From assembly GCA_024695545.1 (NCBI GenBank), contig JAILHZ010000179.1, forward strand, positions 1-16,619: a DNA stretch of 16,619 bases. The letters run 5' to 3'. The notes beneath the pieces are model-generated. The model was not told where the DNA came from and searched no databases. It was given only the letters and a program-made list of their open reading frames with translations. The position numbers and the translations under genes are program-made. This DNA is from Clostridiales bacterium (GTDB lineage: Bacteria > Bacillota_A > Clostridia > Saccharofermentanales > Saccharofermentanaceae). Of the stretch, positions 14,751-16,619 are shown piece by piece. The stretch's first letter is position 1, and the number at the start of each line of letters is the position of its first letter.

Positions 14751-15889
14751 GTTCGCGTCACCTGATCCTGTCCCAGCGCCTTTTGATAAAACTTCTCCAA
14801 TTGATCGATAATGGAAGTCTCATCAAACAGGGAACTGTTATTCACGCATGCTTTCGACATCTCCGGATATTTGCCCACAATATCCATGATCCTGTCCGCA
14901 ATCACTTCAGGGTTGTCCGAAGGTACGGCATATCCGACCTCGCCATCCGGGAAATTCCCGTCAAACCCCTGACCCGCAGTATATAAGACCGGCAATCCCT
15001 GAGACATCGCCTCAAGATAGACCCGGCCGAAAGTTTCATTGACAGACGGCAGCAGAAAGATGTCATGCGACGCATACACATCAATCAGCTGTTCCTTCTT
15101 CATAAAGGGGATATATTCGACACAACTGAATTTCTTGATCTTCTGGAACTCAGCATCATCCTGATTCTCACCAACAACAGTCAGTTTCGCCTTGATCCCT
15201 TTTTTGTTCAGAAGCTCCACCGCCTCTGCCGCCACCGGCAGGTTCTTTACCGGCTTGATCTTGGCAACAGATAAGATCCGCAAAACATCGTCAGTATCCG
15301 GCGCTTCAGTTCTCGGTGCTGCTTTATGTTCTGTCCAGAAACTCTCCATACAGTTTCCGATGACATGACACTTGCCTTCGATCTCTTTTCTGTCTTTCTC
15401 ACTTACGTATTTCTGCATCAGTTCATCCAGATGCGATCCGGACAGGAAAAGCACACCGCTTGCGTTTTTCAGGATCTTTGCTGCCATTCTTTTAAAGTAC
15501 GGAAAACGGATGAAACCTTTTAGGTCAGTTACGCGGACCGACACCACATAGGGAACGCCATACTTTTTCTTCATGCGTAAAGCAGAATAACCGCTGCTCA
15601 GAAGAAGATGGGCATGGATCAGATCAAACTGCTTCAAGTCATACGCCTTTACCAGTTTCTTTTCGATCTTCCACTGTCTCGGGAAAAAGAGCAGTCTGTC
15701 TAAACGGTTCCAGCACTCGACATGGACGACTTTATCATCCATGATCGGCCGGAACTTCTCTGCAATTCCTTCGCCTTTTGCAGCTGAACTGAATGCCCGG
15801 ACATAATGTCCCCTGTCATTAAGAGCATCCATCTGCTGCCGGAATAAGAGCGCACGGTGATAGAAAGTACAGAAATACAGGATCTTCAT
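14747..15889 (-). CDS. Glycosyltransferase family 4 (GT-B fold)
   Basis: The 380-residue product has the two-Rossmann GT-B layout. The N-domain starts MKILYFCTFYHRA and contains the FDLIHAHLLLSS motif (88-99). The C-domain starts near 203 with LRILSVAKIKPVKN and carries the donor-binding EX7E motif (E285 and E293 in NETFGRVYLEAMSQGLPVL), then a GxGFDG loop. Such retaining enzymes transfer a sugar from a nucleotide-sugar to the growing polyprenyl-linked repeat unit at the cytoplasmic face. The start has GAGGAA upstream and follows the preceding gene's stop by three bases; its own stop overlaps the next start (ATGA). Donor, acceptor and linkage are not predictable from sequence alone. Confidence 0.92.
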   Translation of the reverse strand: MKILYFCTFYHRALLFRQQMDALNDRGHYVRAFSSAAKGEGIAEKFRPIMDDKVVHVECWNRLDRLLFFPRQWKIEKKLVKAYDLKQFDLIHAHLLLSSGYSALRMKKKYGVPYVVSVRVTDLKGFIRFPYFKRMAAKILKNASGVLFLSGSHLDELMQKYVSEKDRKEIEGKCHVIGNCMESFWTEHKAAPRTEAPDTDDVLRILSVAKIKPVKNLPVAAEAVELLNKKGIKAKLTVVGENQDDAEFQKIKKFSCVEYIPFMKKEQLIDVYASHDIFLLPSVNETFGRVYLEAMSQGLPVLYTAGQGFDGNFPDGEVGYAVPSDNPEVIADRIMDIVGKYPEMSKACVNNSSLFDETSIIDQLEKFYQKALGQDQVTRT

Positions 15890-15892
15890 AGA

Positions 15893-16619
15893 TCATTTCC
15901 TCTTCTTTCTATACGTCCTCTTCCACACCGCGAAGAAAGCATATCTGACAAAGCAATAGCAACTGAACGGGATCGATAAGTGCTCAACTTTTCGATATAG
16001 TCTCCACATTCCCTTGGCTGCTTTAAACTTATTACTGGATAAAGATCCTTCGGTTCTTCTGTATTCAGCGAGAATATCGTAAATTCCGTAGCAGTCATGT
16101 CCCGCTTTCAGGACCTGAAGCCAGGTAGCCGCATCCTGACGCCGTCTCATATCCGGCATGACAAGAAGTTCCTTATCTACCTTCTCCGTGTCCACCATGA
16201 TGCCGACGGTCTGAAGAAGGTTATTCGTCAGGAATCCCACATAATTTACCTTTGGGAGCATGTGGACTTCTTTGCCCTTCTTATTCCCGTCATCGTCAAT
16301 AACTTCGTACGAAGCACACGAGAAACCGCAGTCTTTCTCCTGCATGAAGCGGACCTGTTCTTCGAGTTTATTCGGCTTCCAGATATCATCCGAATCGAGA
16401 TAGGCGATATACCGTCCCGCCGACTCTCTCATCGCTCTCGTTCTTGCGGCACCTGCACCGGCATTTTTCTCCTGACGAAAGAGCTTGATGCGGTTATCTT
16501 TCCGGATATACTCCAGCACGATCTCACAGGTCTTATCCGTAGAACAGTCATCTACGATAATCATCTCCCAGTTGGTATATGTCTGGGCCAGGACCGAATC
16601 GATCGTCTTTCCGATGTAC
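15893..16619 (-). CDS. Glycosyltransferase family 2 (TuaG-like), N-terminus beyond the window
   Basis: The frame is open through the right edge. Reading past the internal ATG at 16564 adds eighteen in-frame codons (YIGKTIDSVLAQTYTNWE), classic family 2 sequence, so the true start lies outside and 241 residues are visible. GT-A landmarks: IIVDDCSTDKT, AGAGAARTRAMRESAGRYIAYLDSDD with the metal-binding DxD, then RRRQDAATWLQVLKAGH and the closing LAEYRR. This arrangement resembles the TuaG-type enzymes of teichuronic-acid and exopolysaccharide clusters in Bacillota. It probably transfers a sugar onto a polyprenyl-linked intermediate. A basic, partly hydrophobic C-terminus may attach to the membrane. 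It is the most upstream visible gene of the operon. Confidence 0.9.
   Translation of the reverse strand, partial: YIGKTIDSVLAQTYTNWEMIIVDDCSTDKTCEIVLEYIRKDNRIKLFRQEKNAGAGAARTRAMRESAGRYIAYLDSDDIWKPNKLEEQVRFMQEKDCGFSCASYEVIDDDGNKKGKEVHMLPKVNYVGFLTNNLLQTVGIMVDTEKVDKELLVMPDMRRRQDAATWLQVLKAGHDCYGIYDILAEYRRTEGSLSSNKFKAAKGMWRLYRKVEHLSIPFSCYCFVRYAFFAVWKRTYRKKRK

Noticed and set aside
15893..16564. The ATG at 16564 as the start of the family 2 glycosyltransferase
   Set aside because: The frame continues upstream with conserved family sequence to the window edge, so this Met is internal.

Overview
The window comes from a Gram-positive anaerobe, most likely a gut or rumen Clostridia (Bacillota). This is an inference from the gene families, the strong AGGAGG ribosome binding sites, the Sec signal peptides on large repeat proteins with Listeria-Bacteroides (InlB-type) repeats, the teichuronic-acid-type glycosyltransferase and the CDP-glycerol-type transferase. 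The genus cannot be fixed from the sequence. Every gene I can support is on the minus strand, so transcription runs from high to low coordinates. No RNA gene, insertion sequence, CRISPR array or origin was seen.

Region 1 (16619 down to 6882) is a compact surface-polysaccharide operon cut off at the right edge. In transcription order it encodes a GT-A family 2 glycosyltransferase (partial), a GT-B family 4 glycosyltransferase, a fusion of polysaccharide pyruvyl transferase with an F420-hydrogenase-beta-type iron-sulfur flavoprotein, a left-handed beta-helix acyltransferase, a Wzy-type polymerase/ligase, a CDP-glycerol glycerophosphotransferase-like enzyme, a Wzx-type flippase and an uncharacterised-family nucleotidyltransferase. 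Genes abut or overlap by a few bases; the largest gaps are 25 and 41 nt. Together they look like a Wzx/Wzy-dependent pathway: glycosyltransferases build a lipid-linked repeat unit, the pyruvyl, acyl and phosphoglycerol-type enzymes decorate it, Wzx flips it and Wzy polymerises it. No initiating phosphoglycosyl transferase or chain-length regulator is in view; these may lie to the right.

Region 2 (6707 down to 1) holds three consecutive paralogous genes for secreted repeat proteins: a 1015-residue protein (five Ig-like domains plus six InlB-type repeats), a 699-residue protein (six Ig-like domains plus one InlB-type repeat) and a third cut off at the left edge (four Ig-like domains visible). 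All three have nearly the same signal peptide, and the two complete ones show no sortase motif or C-terminal membrane anchor. Each gene has its own leader and strong ribosome binding site, and the first two end at clear hairpin terminators, so they look like separate transcription units or at least separately terminated ones. The Ig-like array of the middle gene has an exact 288-bp period. The placement directly after the polysaccharide operon suggests, as inference only, that these proteins are displayed on or bind the polymer made next door.

Most worth following up are the pyruvyl transferase/iron-sulfur flavoprotein fusion, whose reaction is unknown, and the tandem unanchored repeat-protein family.
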